Of a DNA stretch of 64,000 nt, positions 1-11,593 are shown piece after piece. The stretch lies in assembly GCF_963082655.1 (NCBI RefSeq), contig NC_081552.1:53473286-53537285 (forward strand), in the 5' to 3' direction. The notes beneath the pieces were generated by a model that saw only the letters and a program-made list of their open reading frames with translations, was not told the DNA's origin and ran no database searches. Source of the stretch: Stomoxys calcitrans. Taxonomy: Eukaryota; Arthropoda; Insecta; Diptera; Muscidae. The translations under genes were made by a program, and so were the position numbers. Positions within the stretch are counted from its first letter, which is position 1. The number at the start of each line of letters is the position of its first letter.

Positions 1-228
1 ATTTTATTTTATTTTATTTTATTTCATTTTATTTTATTTTATTTTATTTTATTTTATTTTATTTTATTTTATTTTATTTTATTTTATTTTATTTTATTTT
101 ATTTTATTTTATTTTATTTTATTTTATTTTATTTTATTTTATTTTATTTTATTTTATTTTATTTTATTTTATTTTATTTTATTTTATTTTATTTTATTTT
201 ATTTTATTTTATTTTATTTTATTTTATT
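1..228. repeat. (ATTTT)n pentanucleotide microsatellite
   Basis: About 45 uninterrupted copies of ATTTT with a single T-to-C change near base 25. The array runs off the left edge of the window, so its full length is unknown. It lies a few bases from the TATACCC 5' end of the HINE copy that follows. The purity suggests recent expansion. Confidence 0.97.
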
Positions 229-232
229 ATAT

Positions 233-1652
233 TATACCCACCACCGAAGGATGGGGGTATATTCATTTTGTCATTCCGTTTGCAACACATCGAAATATCA
301 ATTTCTGACCCTATAAAGTATATATATTCTTGATCAGCGTAAAAATCTAAGACGATCTAGACATGTCCGTCCGTCTGTCCGTCTGTCTGTTGAAATCACG
401 CTACAGTCTTCAAAAATAGAGATATTTAGCTGAAACTTTGCACAGATTCTTTTTTTTATCCATAAGCAGGTTAAGTTCGAAGATGGGCTATATCTTGATA
501 TAGCCCCCATATAGACCGATCCGCCGATTTAGGGTCTTAGGCCCATAAAAGCCACATTTATTATCCAATTTTGTTGAAATTTGGGGTAGTGAGTTGTGGT
601 AGGCCCTTCGACATCCTTCGTCAATTTGGCTCAGATCGGTTCAGATTTGGATATAGCTGCCATATAGACCGATCCTCAGAATTAGGGTCTTAGGCCCATA
701 AAAGCCACATTTATTATCCGATTTCGCTGAAATTTGGGACAGTGAGTTATCTTAGGCCCTTCGACTTCCTTGGTTAAATTGGCCCAGATCGGTTCAGATT
801 TGGATATAGCTGCCATATAGACCGATCCTCCGGTTAAGGGTTTTAGGCCCACAAAAGCCACATTTATTACCCGATTTTGATGAAATTCGGGACAGTGAAT
901 TGTGTAAGGTCCATCGACATCCTTCGTTAATTTGGCTCAAATCGGTCCAGATTTGGATATAGCTGCCATATAGATCGAACCTCCGATTTATGGTGTAAGG
1001 CCCATAAAAGCCACATTCATTATCCGATTTTGCTGAAATTTGGGACAGTGAGTTGTGTTGGGCCCTTTGACATATTTCTTCAATTAGGTCCAGATCGGTT
1101 GAGATTTAGATATAGCTGCCATATAGACCGATTTCTTGATTTATGGTTTTGGGCCCATAAAATGCTCATTTATTGTCCGATGTCGCCAAAATTTGGAACA
1201 GTGAGTTAGGTTAAGCCCCTTGACATACTTCTCCAATATTGCACAGATCGGTCCAGATTTGGATATAGCTGCCTTATAGACCGATATCTAGGTTTTAGAT
1301 TTTGGGGCCATAAAAGACGCATTTATTGTCCGATGTCGCTGAAATTTGAGACAGTGAGTTTGGTTAGGCTCTTCGACGTCCTTCTTAAATGTTGCCCAGA
1401 TCAGTCCAGATTTGCATATAGCTGCCATATAGACCGATCACTCTTACGGTTTAGGGCCCATAAAAGAGGCATTTATTGTCCGATTTCGCCGAAATTTGGG
1501 ACAGTGCTTTGTGTTAGGCTTTTCGACATGTTAATGCAACTTGGCCCAAATCGGTTCAGATTTGGATATAGCTGCCATGTAGACCGATATCTCGATTTAA
1601 AGTCTTGGCCCCATAAAAGGCGCATTTATAATCCGATTTCACTGAAATTTTT
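233..1652 (+). mobile_element. HINE-like element, subfamily A2, 3' truncated
   Basis: The element starts TATACCCACCACC, followed by the INE-1-like core (CCCTATAAAGTATATATATT, then CTTGATCAGCG) and a short GTCC/GTCT run at about 365-390. The body is a tandem array with 153-bp periodicity: ATAGACCGAT recurs at 511 and 664 and further on. The normal 3' end (gene-strand TTCGGCC...CTTTTACTTGTT) is absent; similarity stops near 1650 at a T-rich stretch. Reading frames inside it are by-products of the 153-bp period. Assignment to Helentron-associated elements rests on remembered similarity to Drosophila INE-1. Confidence 0.82.
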
Positions 1653-2800
1653 ATATGTAATATTTTTTTTTTTTTTGTTTAGAAATGTAGTTTTGTTCAT
1701 GCTTCTATAAAATATTTTCTACTCTCTTTGCTAAATTAATTGTTTTATGTACATAACACTTGTCAGCGTTGATAATGGGAACACGAATTATCTTCCCTCA
1801 GCAATTTTTGTGGGCATGTGTTGAAACATCCTGTTGGCGGCAAAAATGTTTATATGAAAACCACACTTTCAAGGTTTTTGGTTTTACGAGCGTTATAAAA
1901 AAAATAGCCATACAAATTTGACTATTAAATATTCAAGACTAAAACTTCCGATTTTGGGGACGAGGATGTAAATATAAGAGGAACGATTTGGAAAAAGCAA
2001 CTAAGTCGTATTAAAGATTAGCTATGACAGGAGGAAGCAAAAAATAAAACTAATAATTTTATAAATAAATTAAAATAAACATAATATAATTTGGGACCGG
2101 TCCTTCTTTAAAAATTTATTTATTTTATCAGTTTTTCACAAACATACATCTTGCTCTCCTCATTCCATTGACATTTTATTCAAGGTCCTTGTTTTATATA
2201 GCCTTGTATAGAATTCTTAGATTCTGTTAAAACTTCCCAAATTTTCCCATCTCACTTTACATTGCAATCTCACATTTTCGAAAAAACAATAACATATTAC
2301 ACGTGTAGTCTTAAAATTACTTCAGTCAGCTGAAAAACAGAACCATTTTCCAGCTAATCCCTGATTCCCCTCCCTCTCATGTCGCGCTTTGTTGGTGTTC
2401 TACATTTTTTGTGTTATTTTAAGCTAAGGCCATGGGAATATAATCAGAATGAGCGGCAACAGCCGAACACTGCAGGGCTGGACTGTAAGTTGAGTCCAAG
2501 ACTGAAATAATATTTGCCGCCAGTCTATGTTATTTGAAGCCAACTCAAAAAGTCAGCCAAAGTAGACAGACAACAAAGAAAACATTTCTGCGTAGTCATC
2601 ATCTACATCAACATCATCAGGCTCCCACCTATCCTTTGGCTTCTACGAAATTATCTGCCTTAGTGAACGTTAATGATTTTAATTGAAATTCCACCAAGAT
2701 GCTGACTGCTGTGAGAATAATTGAAAAGATGGCAAAGCTAAGCTATGCTACCACAAAGGGACACCTGAATGTTATGCTTACTAAGAATTAAATAAATAAA
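1653..2800. other. Unique AT-rich non-coding stretch
   Basis: I see no gene, RNA gene or known repeat here. The sequence is AT-rich with T runs, and a slightly GC-richer part at about 2340-2640 that has no convincing reading frame. It could be intergenic or intronic. Confidence 0.6.
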
Positions 2801-3352
2801 AACAAGTAAAGGCGTGCTAAGTTCGGCCGAGCCGAATCTTGGCTTCTGGAAAAATTCATACAAAACAGTTTTATTCTACATACCAAACTTCCGTCAAACC
2901 AGCAAAAATTAAAGCTTCTAGAGCTACCGAACGAGTATGATTGTGAGACCGGGTTATATGGGTACTATACTAGCTTATAGACCGATTTGGACTGTACTAG
3001 GCACAGTTGTTGGAAGTCGTAACAGAACACCGCATGCTAAATATCAGCCAAATCGGAAAAAATTACGGTTTTGAAGAACTCAAGAGGTCAAATCGGGAGA
3101 TCGGTTTATATGAGAGCTATACCAGGTTATGGAGCGATTTAGAACGTACGTGCACAGAAGCAAGAAGAACACCACATGTAAAATTTCAGGCAAATCGGAC
3201 AAAAATTGCGGTTTGTAAGGGCTCAAGAAGACAAATCGGGAGATCGGTTTATATGAGAGCTATACCAGGTTATGGAGCGATTTGGACAGTTGTTGTAGGT
3301 CATAACAGAACACCGCATGCAAAATTTCAGTCAAGTTGGACAAAAATGTAGC
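2801..3352 (-). mobile_element. HINE-like element, subfamily A3, 5' truncated
   Basis: The plus strand begins AACAAGTAAAGGCGTGCTAA followed by the GC-rich TTCGGCCGAGCCGAA hairpin, which is the 3' end of a HINE on the minus strand. Array units with CGGTTTATATGAGAGCTATA follow. The core, microsatellite and 5' terminus are missing; the sequence passes into Helitron-B-like DNA near 3353. It shares its internal sequence with the complete A3 copy at 19709-20309 (for example, AATTAAAGCTTCTA). Confidence 0.72.
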
Positions 3353-4308
3353 CGATGTGGACCATTTGCAATACCCAATGCTATATAATTTATTAATATT
3401 GATATTGAAAAGTACGACCCCAAAATAAAAGTGAACCGATCGGGACAATATGGAATCAAATGAAAGGTATTCATGGGGTAGACTATGAATTTCATATTAA
3501 AAATTGGATCCAAGTAACTGGGGGCGACCCCGACCCCAAAACCCCCTAAAATAGGTTTATTGGACGATAATGACAATATGGGACTCGAATGAAAGGCATT
3601 TGGGAGTAGATTACGAAAATGGTCAGGAAGGAGGAAAAGTCTTCTTAGTTTTTTGATATTGGCAGAGGGCGGACCCTCCCCAGTTACACAAAAACACCAC
3701 TTAGAATCAAAAGAGGACCAATAGGGACAATATGGGTATCAAATGAAAGGTATTGGGGAATATAGTATTAAAAACTGGGATGAAGTATGCGAGGGGTCGT
3801 CCAACCCCAAGACGTATTAGACGTTCATCTCAATATGGGGGTACGCCCTAAAGCACCCCCTAAACTGAACTTCACTTCTGACTATGGAAATATGGAACTC
3901 AAATTAACGGTAGTTGGAAGTAAAGAACGAATTTAATATCTATTTTCAGGACAAAGTACCGGTGGCCGCCCCAGCCCCAAGACACCCTCCAAATAGTTCA
4001 TATTTACCGACCATGGCAATATGGGGCTCACATTAAATGGATTTGGGAGTGCAGCACGAATTTAATTTTTTAGTCAAAATGTCTGTGGTGCCATCCCTCC
4101 CCTAAAAAGTACTTCTCATTATCCGAATTTTCAAAAACACCAGATATCGGACATTGTTCGAAATTTTTTTTTTGCACTCTCACAGTCAAAACAAAATATG
4201 GTTTCTATTGTTGGAGTTGAGTGCCTCGGGAGCCGTCCAAAACCCGCCAAATGGGTATAAAGACCAATCAGGACAATATAGAGCTCATACGAAAGGAGCT
4301 TGAGAGAA

Positions 4309-5405
4309 AACAAGTAAAAGCGTGCTAAATTCGGCCGGGCCGAATCTTATATACCCTCCACCATGGATGCATTTGTCGAGTTCTTTTCCCGGCATCTCTT
4401 CTTAGGCAAAAGAGGATATAAGAAAAGATTTGATCTGCTATTAGAGCGATATCTAGATATGGTGCGGTTTGGACCACAATTAAATTATATGTTGGAGACC
4501 TATGTAAAATGAGGGGCTATATCGGGCTATAGACCGATTCATACCAGAATAAACCCGTATGTTGATGGTCATAAGAGAATCCGTCGTACAAAATTTCAGG
4601 CAAATTGGGTAATAATTGCGACCTCCAGAGGCTCAAGAAGTCAAAATCCCAAATCGGTTTATATGGCAGCTATATCAGGTTATAAACCGATTTGAACCAT
4701 ACTTGGCACAATGGTTGCATTCCATGACAAAACACGTCGTGCAAAATTGCATTCCAATCGGATAAGAATTGCGCACTCGAGAGGCTCAAGAAGTCAAGAC
4801 CCAAGACCGGTTTATATGACAGCTATATCAGGTTATGAACCGATTTGAACCATACTTGGCACAGTTGTTGGATATCATAACAAAACACGTCGTGCAAAAT
4901 TTCATTCCAATCGAATAAGAATTGCGCACTCGAGAGGCTCAAGAAGTCAAGGCCCAAGATCGGTTTATATGACAGCTATTTCAGGTTATGGACCGATTTA
5001 AACCATACTTGGCACAATGGTTGCATTCCATTACAAAACACGTCGTGCAAAACTGCATTCCAATCGGATAAGAATTGCGCACTCGAGAGGCTCAAGAAGT
5101 CAAGACCCAAGATCGGTTTATATGACAGCTATATCAGGTTATGAACCGATTTAAACCATACTTGGCACAGTTGTTGGATGTCATAACAAAATGCAAAATT
5201 TCATTCCAATCGAATAAGAATTGCGCACTCTAGAGGCCCAAGAAGTCAAGACCCAAGATCGGTTTATATGGCAGCTATGTCAAAACATGGACCGACGATC
5301 AAGAATATATATATACTTTATGGGGTCTCAGACGAATATTTCGAGTAGTTATAAACAGAATGACGAAATTAGTATACCCCCCATCCTTTGGTGGAGGGTA
5401 TAAAA
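4309..5405 (-). mobile_element. HINE-like element, subfamily A1, microsatellite deleted
   Basis: The plus strand runs from AACAAGTAAAAGCGTGCTAA and the GGCCGGGCC hairpin to TGGTGGAGGGTATAAAAA, so both termini are present. Inside are 153-bp units (CGGTTTATATGRCAGCTATA). Between ACATGGACCGA and CGATCAAGAATATAT about 170 bp seen in other A1 copies is missing, including the GTCY run. Family B sequence lies on both sides, so it inserted into the Helitron. Confidence 0.85.
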
Positions 5406-5734
5406 ACGAATTTGATATCCAATTGAAGAGCCATGTGTTTGGGGAAAAACCTCACCCGAAAACACCTCTCTATTATATAAAAACTATTTGATGTTTAAAT
5501 TGATTGATTTTCCGGAAATTGATATTCATTTTCGGGACAAAGACACTGGGCTCCACCCCACCATCAAACAGAATTTATTTACCGATCATGCCATTATGGG
5601 GCTCATATAAAATGTATTTGAAAGTAGAGCACAAAGCGTATAAGGCCCGAAAATATTTACCAATGCGATAATATAGGAATCAAAAGAAAAGTATTTGGGA
5701 GCGGGGTAAAAATTTACCCTGGAACCGAGATGGG

Positions 5735-6275
5735 GCACACTTCTCACACGTCAATGAAAGCTTTCCGATTAAGTTTAAACTCAACAATAATCGACTTTTT
5801 TTATAGCCGAGTCCGAATTTAGTGCCGCAGTGCGACACCTCTTAGGGACAATTTTTTACATGACCAAATGCAAATTTTGCCCATGAACATTCCACTAAGG
5901 AACAGGGGAAAACTTCTCACATATCAATGAATGCAATCCGATTCAAATTTAAGCTCAATGATAAGGGGCCTCCTTTTTATAGCCGAGTACGAACGGCGTG
6001 CCGCAGTGCGATACCTCTTTGGAGAGAAGTTTTACTTGGCATTGTACCTTGCAAATGTTGCCAGCATTAGGAGGGGAAAACCACGGCTGAAAATTTTTTC
6101 TAATGGTCTCGCCAGGATTCGAACCTAGGCGTTCAGCATCATAGGCGGACATGCTACATGACCGTGCATGGCAAATGTCGTCACAATTAAGAGAGGATAC
6201 CCACCGCTTTAAATTTTGTCCGATGTTCTCGCCAGGATTTGAACGCAGGTGATTAGCGTGATAGGCGGACACAGG
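5735..6275 (-). mobile_element. tRNA-related SINE embedded in Helitron B (interrupted copy)
   Basis: On the minus strand it starts near 6271 with a tRNA-like head (GTCCGCCTATCACGC, then GTTCAAATCC), and continues through CACTGCGGCACTAAATTCGG and ACTCGGCTATAAAAAAAGTC to near 5740. A younger SINE splits it at 5858-6163. Its head joins GGCACGAATTCGATAT exactly as in the other three Helitron-borne copies, so it moved as part of the Helitron. Confidence 0.75.
5857..6163 (-). mobile_element. tRNA-related SINE, complete, with target duplication
   Basis: A 289-bp element (5866-6154) flanked by the direct repeat TACATGACC at 5857-5865 and 6155-6163, the 9-bp target duplication expected of SINE insertion. 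On the minus strand the head has GCATGTCCGCCTATGATGCT and a perfect polymerase III B-box core GGTTCGAATCC (plus-strand 6115-6125). The body contains ACTCGGCTATAAAAAGGAGG and the end reads TTCATGGGCAAAATTTGCAT. It sits inside an older SINE of the same family. Confidence 0.85.
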
Positions 6276-6382
6276 CTACATTGGCACGAATTCGATATAC
6301 ACATTCAGGGCGAAGTGTCCCCACCCTTAAAATATATTAGAGAGTTAAACAAGGCGCAGCAGAGCGGGCCCGGTTCGGCTAG

Positions 6383-7110
6383 TCTATATATATAAAAATG
6401 AGTTTGTGTTTGTTTGTTCCGTATAGACTCAAAAACGGCTGAACCGATTACCTTAAAATTTGCACAGATTGTGTAGATTGGTCTGGAAGGAACATAGCCT
6501 ATATAACTTTTTGATATCGGGAGGGGGCCGGACCCTCCCCCTTACCCCAAAAGTACTACCCAAAAATAAAAGTGGACCGTTCGGGACAATATGGGATTCA
6601 AATGAAGGGTATTCAAGAGAAGAGTACGAATTTCATGATAAAAGTTGGGTCCAAATACCTTGGGGGCCGCCCCAGCCCCAAAACCCTTTAAAATAGATTT
6701 ATTTGACAATCATGACAATATGGTACTCAAATGAAAGGTATTCGGGAGTGGATTACGAATATGGTCGCGAAGTAGGAATGGGCGTAATAATTTGTTGATA
6801 ACGAATGGGGACGAACGCTCCCCCGTTACCCCAAAAACACCACCCAAAATCAAAAGAGGACCGATAAGGACAATATGGATATCAAATGAAATGTATGCGG
6901 GAGTAGATAACGAATCTGGTATACAAATTCATGTCGAAGTATAGGGGGTCACCCCACCATCACAATAACGCCCAAAATGGGCACATTAGCCAATCACGGA
7001 TATACGGGACTTGGTTTATTTGTTCCGTATTGACTGAAAGACGGCAGAACCGATTTTCCCGAAATTTTGGCGTATTATGTAGGGTGACTTGTGCGGATGG
7101 AATATGTAAT
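6383..7110 (+). mobile_element. Helitron-like family B, 5' end and first repeats
   Basis: It begins TCTATATATATAAAAATGAG directly after the CTAG terminus of the preceding copy, giving a head-to-tail join. The 5' region has GTTTGTTTGTTCCGTATAGA and CTCAAAAACGGCTGAACCGA, a leader seen at every intact family B 5' end in the window. GC-rich repeat units follow. A HINE interrupts it at 7111. No protein is encoded. Confidence 0.75.
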
Positions 7111-8341
7111 TATACCCTCCACCATAAGATGGGGGGTATACTAATTTCGTCATTCTGTTTGTAACTACTCGAAATATTCGTCTGAGACCCCATAAAGTAT
7201 ATATATTCTTGATCGTCGTGACATTTTATGTCGATCTAGCCATGTCCGTCCGCCTGTCCGTCCGTCCGTCCGTCCGTCCGTCCGTCCGTCTGTCCGTCCG
7301 TCCGTCCGTCCGTCCGTCTGTCTGTCGAAAGCACGCTATCTTCCGAAGGAGTAAAGCTAGCCTCTTGAAATTTTGCACAAATACTTCTTATTAGTGTAGG
7401 TCGGTTGGTATTGTAAATGGGCCATATCGGTCCATGTTTTGATATAGCTGCCATATAAACCGATCTTGGGTCTTGACTTCTTGAGCCTCTAGAGTGCGCA
7501 ATTCTTATCCGATTGGAATGAAATTTTGCACGACGTGTTTTGATATGATTTCCAATAACTGCGCCAAGTGTGGTTCAAATCGGTCCATAACCTGATATAG
7601 CTGCCATATAAACCGATCTTGGGTCTTGAGTTCTTGAGCCTCTAGAGTGCGTAATTCTTATCCTATTGGGATGAAATTTTGCACGAAGTGTTCTGTTATT
7701 ATATGCAACAACTGTGCTGAGTATGGTTCAAATCGGTTCATAACTTAATATAGCTGCCATATAAACCGATCTTGGGTCTTGAGTTCTTGAGGCTCTAGAG
7801 TGCGCAATTCTTAACCGATTGGAATGAAATTTTGCACGACGTGTTTTGTTATGATATCCAACAACTGTGCCAAGTATGGTTTAAATCGGTCCATAACCTG
7901 ATATAGCTGCCATATAAACCGATCTGGGATCTTGACTTTTTGAGCCTCTAGAGGTCGCAATTATTATCCGATTTGTCTGAAATTTTGTACGACGGATTCT
8001 CTCATGACCATCAACATATATGTTTATTATGGTCTGAATCGGTCTATAGGCCGATACAGCTCCCATATAAATCGATCTCTCTATTTTACTTCATGAGCCC
8101 CCAAAGGGCGCAATTCTTATTCGAATTGGCTGACATTTTACACAGGTCTCCAACTTATAATTTAATTGTGGTCCAAACCGGACCATATCTTGATATCGCT
8201 CTAATAGAAGAGCAAATCTTTTCTTATATCTTTTTTTTTTTGCCCAAGAAGAGATGCCGGGAAAAGAACTCGACAAATGCGATCCATGGTGGAGGGTATA
8301 TAAGATTCGGCCCGGCCGAACTTAGCACGCTTTTACTTGTT
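7111..8341 (+). mobile_element. HINE-like element, subfamily A1, near complete
   Basis: The 5' end is TATACCCTCCACCATAAGAT; the core CATAAAGTATATATATTCTT is followed by a pure GTCC/GTCT run at 7243-7326. The 153-bp units start at 7465 and 7618 and continue. The 3' block includes GATGCCGGGAAAAGAACTCG, ATGGTGGAGGGTATATAAG, the TTCGGCCCGGCCGAA hairpin and CTTTTACTTGTTTT. Both ends are T-rich and I see no target duplication, as known for Helentron-type insertion. Short reading frames inside it, including those across the microsatellite, are not genes. Confidence 0.9.
7243..7326 (+). repeat. (GTCY)n microsatellite inside HINE
   Basis: About 20 GTCC/GTCT/GCCT tetranucleotides after ATCTAGCCAT. The same position holds a run of different length in each HINE: long at 40990-41052, short at about 26381-26400, and absent at 4309-5405. 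Confidence 0.95.
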
Positions 8342-8459
8342 TTCGTTTTTCTCGGAAACGACTTAACCGATTCGCAAATGGATTGGTTCGTATGAAAGCG
8401 ACTAATAATATTTACAATACAGCTGACAAAATTTTCTATTAAAATAAAAGTTTGGACAT
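8342..8459 (+). mobile_element. Helitron B leader fragment after HINE
   Basis: It contains TTTTTCTCGGAAACGACTTA and ACCGATTCGCAAATGG, related to the family B leader. It probably continues the copy that was split by the HINE at 7111. Confidence 0.45.
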
Positions 8460-10078
8460 CTTCTATTATATAAAAATTAAATCGTTGCGCTTTGTTTGTT
8501 TGTTAGTTTGTTTGTGTGTTCCGTATAGACTCAAAAACGACTGAACCGATTCTCATGAAATGTTCACAAATGATAGAGTTTGAGACCACGGTGAAAAAAG
8601 AATACAACATTTTTGGTATAAAATTTTGGGGTTAAATAACATGGGGGGACGCCCTATCCCAAAACTCAGCCGAACTGACATGTGTACCGTCAAACGAATG
8701 GTATTTAAGAGTAGAGTACGAATTTGGTATACCCCCAAAAACACCACTCTACAGGACACTTTTACCGCTTTGGGCAATATGGGTATCAAATGAGAGGTAT
8801 TTAAGAGTAGAATAGGTACTTGGCACAAAAATGTCACCTTTAGCGTCGGTGGGGTTCCTCATCCCCAAAAACAACACCCAACAGGACACTTTTACCGCTT
8901 TGAGCAATATGAGTATCAAATGAAAGGTAAAGTAGAGTACAAATCTGACATAAAAATGTATTCGTTGGTGTCTGAAGGGACTCCCCAATTCCCAAAACAC
9001 CGCAGCAGGACATATGAAACTATTTTAAACAATATGGATATCAAATAGAAGGAATTTGAAAAGCGAATATAAAGATGTATTCCTTGGTATTTGAGGCACC
9101 CCCATCGTCCAAAAACCCTTCAACAGGGCATATTTACCGGTTGGGACAATATGGGTATCAAATGAAAGGTTTTGAAAGTTGAGTACACATTTGATATAAG
9201 AATTTGGCCCAAGGTGTTTACGGGGTCTCTCCAAACCCAAAAACTCCGAAACGGGCATGAATGTCTAACGTCACAAAATGGTTATAAAATGAAAGTTCTT
9301 TGAGTTCTTTGACTACGAATCTGATAACACACGAATCTGATATACACACCCACTGAATACCCTTCAATAGGACGTGTAGTTCGATCGGTATAAAATGGCA
9401 TAACGAAAGGTCTATGACATTAGATTTCGATTCTCATGTTTATGTAAGGATTCAAGTATCTTGGTAGCGTCCTGCTGTTAAGCCGAAAATGTAGATCTCG
9501 GCATTAAATGACTCAAATAAATTGTCTTTGGGTCTTAGCGTCGGGGGGACCGACGCTCTTCTCCCAATAAAAAGAACATCAAACTGTTATGTAGGACGAC
9601 CGTATTCAAATGAAGGGACGTGTCAGAGGGCAATCGAAGCCCATTTTTTTTTTGGTGTCTGAGGGCCCTTCCCACCCCCAAGACCCTCAGCGTCCTGCTT
9701 GTTACCGATTGGGACAATATGGATATCAAATGAAAGCTATTTAAAGGTAGAGTGCAATGCTGATATACAAATTTATTCCTTGGTGTCGGAGGTGCCTCCC
9801 CATCCCCCAAAACCCCTCAACAGGACATATTTAACGATTGAGACAATATTTATATCAAACGAAAGATATTTGGAATTTGTTATAAGACTTTGGTCCAAGG
9901 TGTCTACCCCCAAAAAGGTCATAAATGACCCACGTCACAAAATGGGTATCAAATGAAAGGCCTTTGGGAGTTGACTACGAATCTGGTATGCACAATTAGG
10001 ACAGAGTCTGAGACCGGCCCACCCACTAAATACCCTTCAATAGGACGTATAGTTCGATCGGGATAATATGTCAATTAA
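8460..10078 (+). mobile_element. Helitron-like family B copy
   Basis: A second 5' end begins TCTTCTATTATATAAAAATT and continues with TTTGTTTGTTAGTTTGTTTG and TTCCGTATAGACTCAAAAAC. The body contains many units with GGACACTTTTACCGCTTTG and CAATATGGGTATCAAATGA, spaced roughly 110-140 bp. The sequence is broken at 10079 by a HINE and resumes after it. Confidence 0.72.
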
Positions 10079-11593
10079 AAACAAGATATGGTCCGGTTCG
10101 GACCACAATTAAATTATATGTTGGAGACCTGTGTAAAATTTCAGCCAATTCGTATAAGAATTGCGCCCATTGGGGATCACGAAGTAAAATAGAGAGAACG
10201 ATTTATATGGGATCTTTATAGGGCTATAGACCGATTCAGACCATAATAAACACGTTTGTTGATGGTCATGAGAGGATCCGTCGTACAAAATTTCAGGCAT
10301 ATCGGTAATAATAATTGCGACTTCTAGGGGTCAAGAAGTCAAGATCCCAGATCGGTTTATATGGCAGCTATATCAGGTTATGAACCGATTTGAACCTAAT
10401 TTGACACAGTTGTTCAAAGTAAAAATAAAATACGTCATGCAAAATTTCAGCCAAATCGGATAGGAATTGCGCCCTCTAGAAGCTCAAGAAGTCCAATCCC
10501 CAGATCTGTTTATATGACAGCTATATCAGGTTATGGACCGATTTTAACCATACTTGGCACAGTTGTTGGATATCATAACGAAATACTTGGTGCCAAAAAT
10601 TCTTTCCAATCGGATAAGAATTGCGCACTCTAGAGGCTCAAGAAGTCAAGACCCAAGATCGGTTTATATGGCAGCTATATCAGGTTATAGACCGATTTAA
10701 ACCATACTTGGCACAGTTGTTGGGTATCATAACAAAAGACGTCGTGCAAAAAATTCATTCCAATCGGATAAGAATTGCGCCCTCTAGAGGCTCAAGAAGT
10801 CAAGACCCAAGATCGGTTTATATGGCAGCTATATCAGGTTATGAACCGATTTGAACCATACTTGGCACAGTTGTTGAATATAATAACAAAACACGTCGTG
10901 CAAAATTTCATCCCAATCGGATAAGAATTGCGCACTCTAGAGGCTCAAGAAGTCAAGACCCAAGATCGGTTTATATGGCAGCTATATAAGGTTATGGACC
11001 GATTTGAACCACACTTGGCACAGTTGTTGGATATCATAACAAAACACGTCGTGCGAAATTCCATTTCAATCGGATAAGAATTTCGCCCTCTAGAGGCTCA
11101 AGAAGTCAAGACCCAAGATCGGTTTATATGGCAGCTATATCAGGTTATGGACCGATTTGAACCATACTCTGCACAGTTGTTGGATATTATAAAAAAACAC
11201 GTCGTACAAAATTTTATTCGAATCGGATAAGAATTGCGCACTCTAGAGGCTCAAGAAGTCAAGACCCAAGATCGGTTTATATGGCAGCTATATCAAAACA
11301 TGGACCGATATGGCCCATTTACAATACCAACCGACCTACACTAATAAGAAGTATTTGTGCAAAATTTCAAGCGGCTAGCTTTACTCCTTCGGAAGTTAGC
11401 GTGCTTTCGACAGACAGACGGACGGACGGACGGACGGACGGACAGACGGACGGACATGGCTAGATCGACATAAAATGTCACGACGATCAAGAATATATAT
11501 ACTTTATGGGGTCTCAGACGAATATTTCGAGTAGTTACAAACAGAATGACGAAATTAGTATACCCCCCATCTTATGGTGGAGGGTATAAAAAG
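10079..11593 (-). mobile_element. HINE-like element, subfamily A1, 3' hairpin deleted
   Basis: On the plus strand AACAAG joins directly to ATATGGTCCGG, removing about 139 bp that other copies have, including the GGCCGGGCC hairpin. The join occurs at CAAG, which is present at both deletion ends. The remaining 153-bp array, GTCY run (11409-11455, as GGAC on this strand), core and terminus GTGGAGGGTATAAAAA are intact. It splits a Helitron B copy. Confidence 0.85.

Larger units (their letters stand above)
3353..6382 (+). mobile_element. Helitron-like family B, 3' portion with nested insertions
   Basis: Degenerate repeats of 120-160 bp with the themes CAATATGGG..TCAAATGAAAGGTATT and GGCCGCCCCACCCCCAAAAC. 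The 3' end is GC-rich (GCAGAGCGGGCCCGG) and finishes CTAG at 6379-6382, as expected for Helitrons. The 5' end is missing. A HINE (4309-5405) interrupts it, and an embedded SINE with a second nested SINE lies near its 3' end. It carries no Rep/helicase coding sequence, so it is non-autonomous. Confidence 0.7.

Noticed and set aside
3007..3351. 114-codon frame that looked protein-like
   Set aside because: It lies in the array of an A3 HINE and repeats the same peptide phrase twice.
6105..6163. tRNA gene on the minus strand
   Set aside because: Only the B-box is perfect. The A-box is poor, the acceptor stem is not formed, and the segment continues into a SINE body with target duplication.
7236..7454. 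Reading frames encoding RTDGRTDGQ or SVRPSVRP repeats
   Set aside because: Translation of the GTCY microsatellite in HINE elements.
10621..10854. Open frames of 60-140 codons repeating GSRSQDPRSVYMAAISGY-type peptides
   Set aside because: They come from the 153-bp HINE array. Since 153 is divisible by three, any open frame carries on from unit to unit. Similar frames occur at 1333-1710, 24511-24906 and 41607-41792, on either strand.
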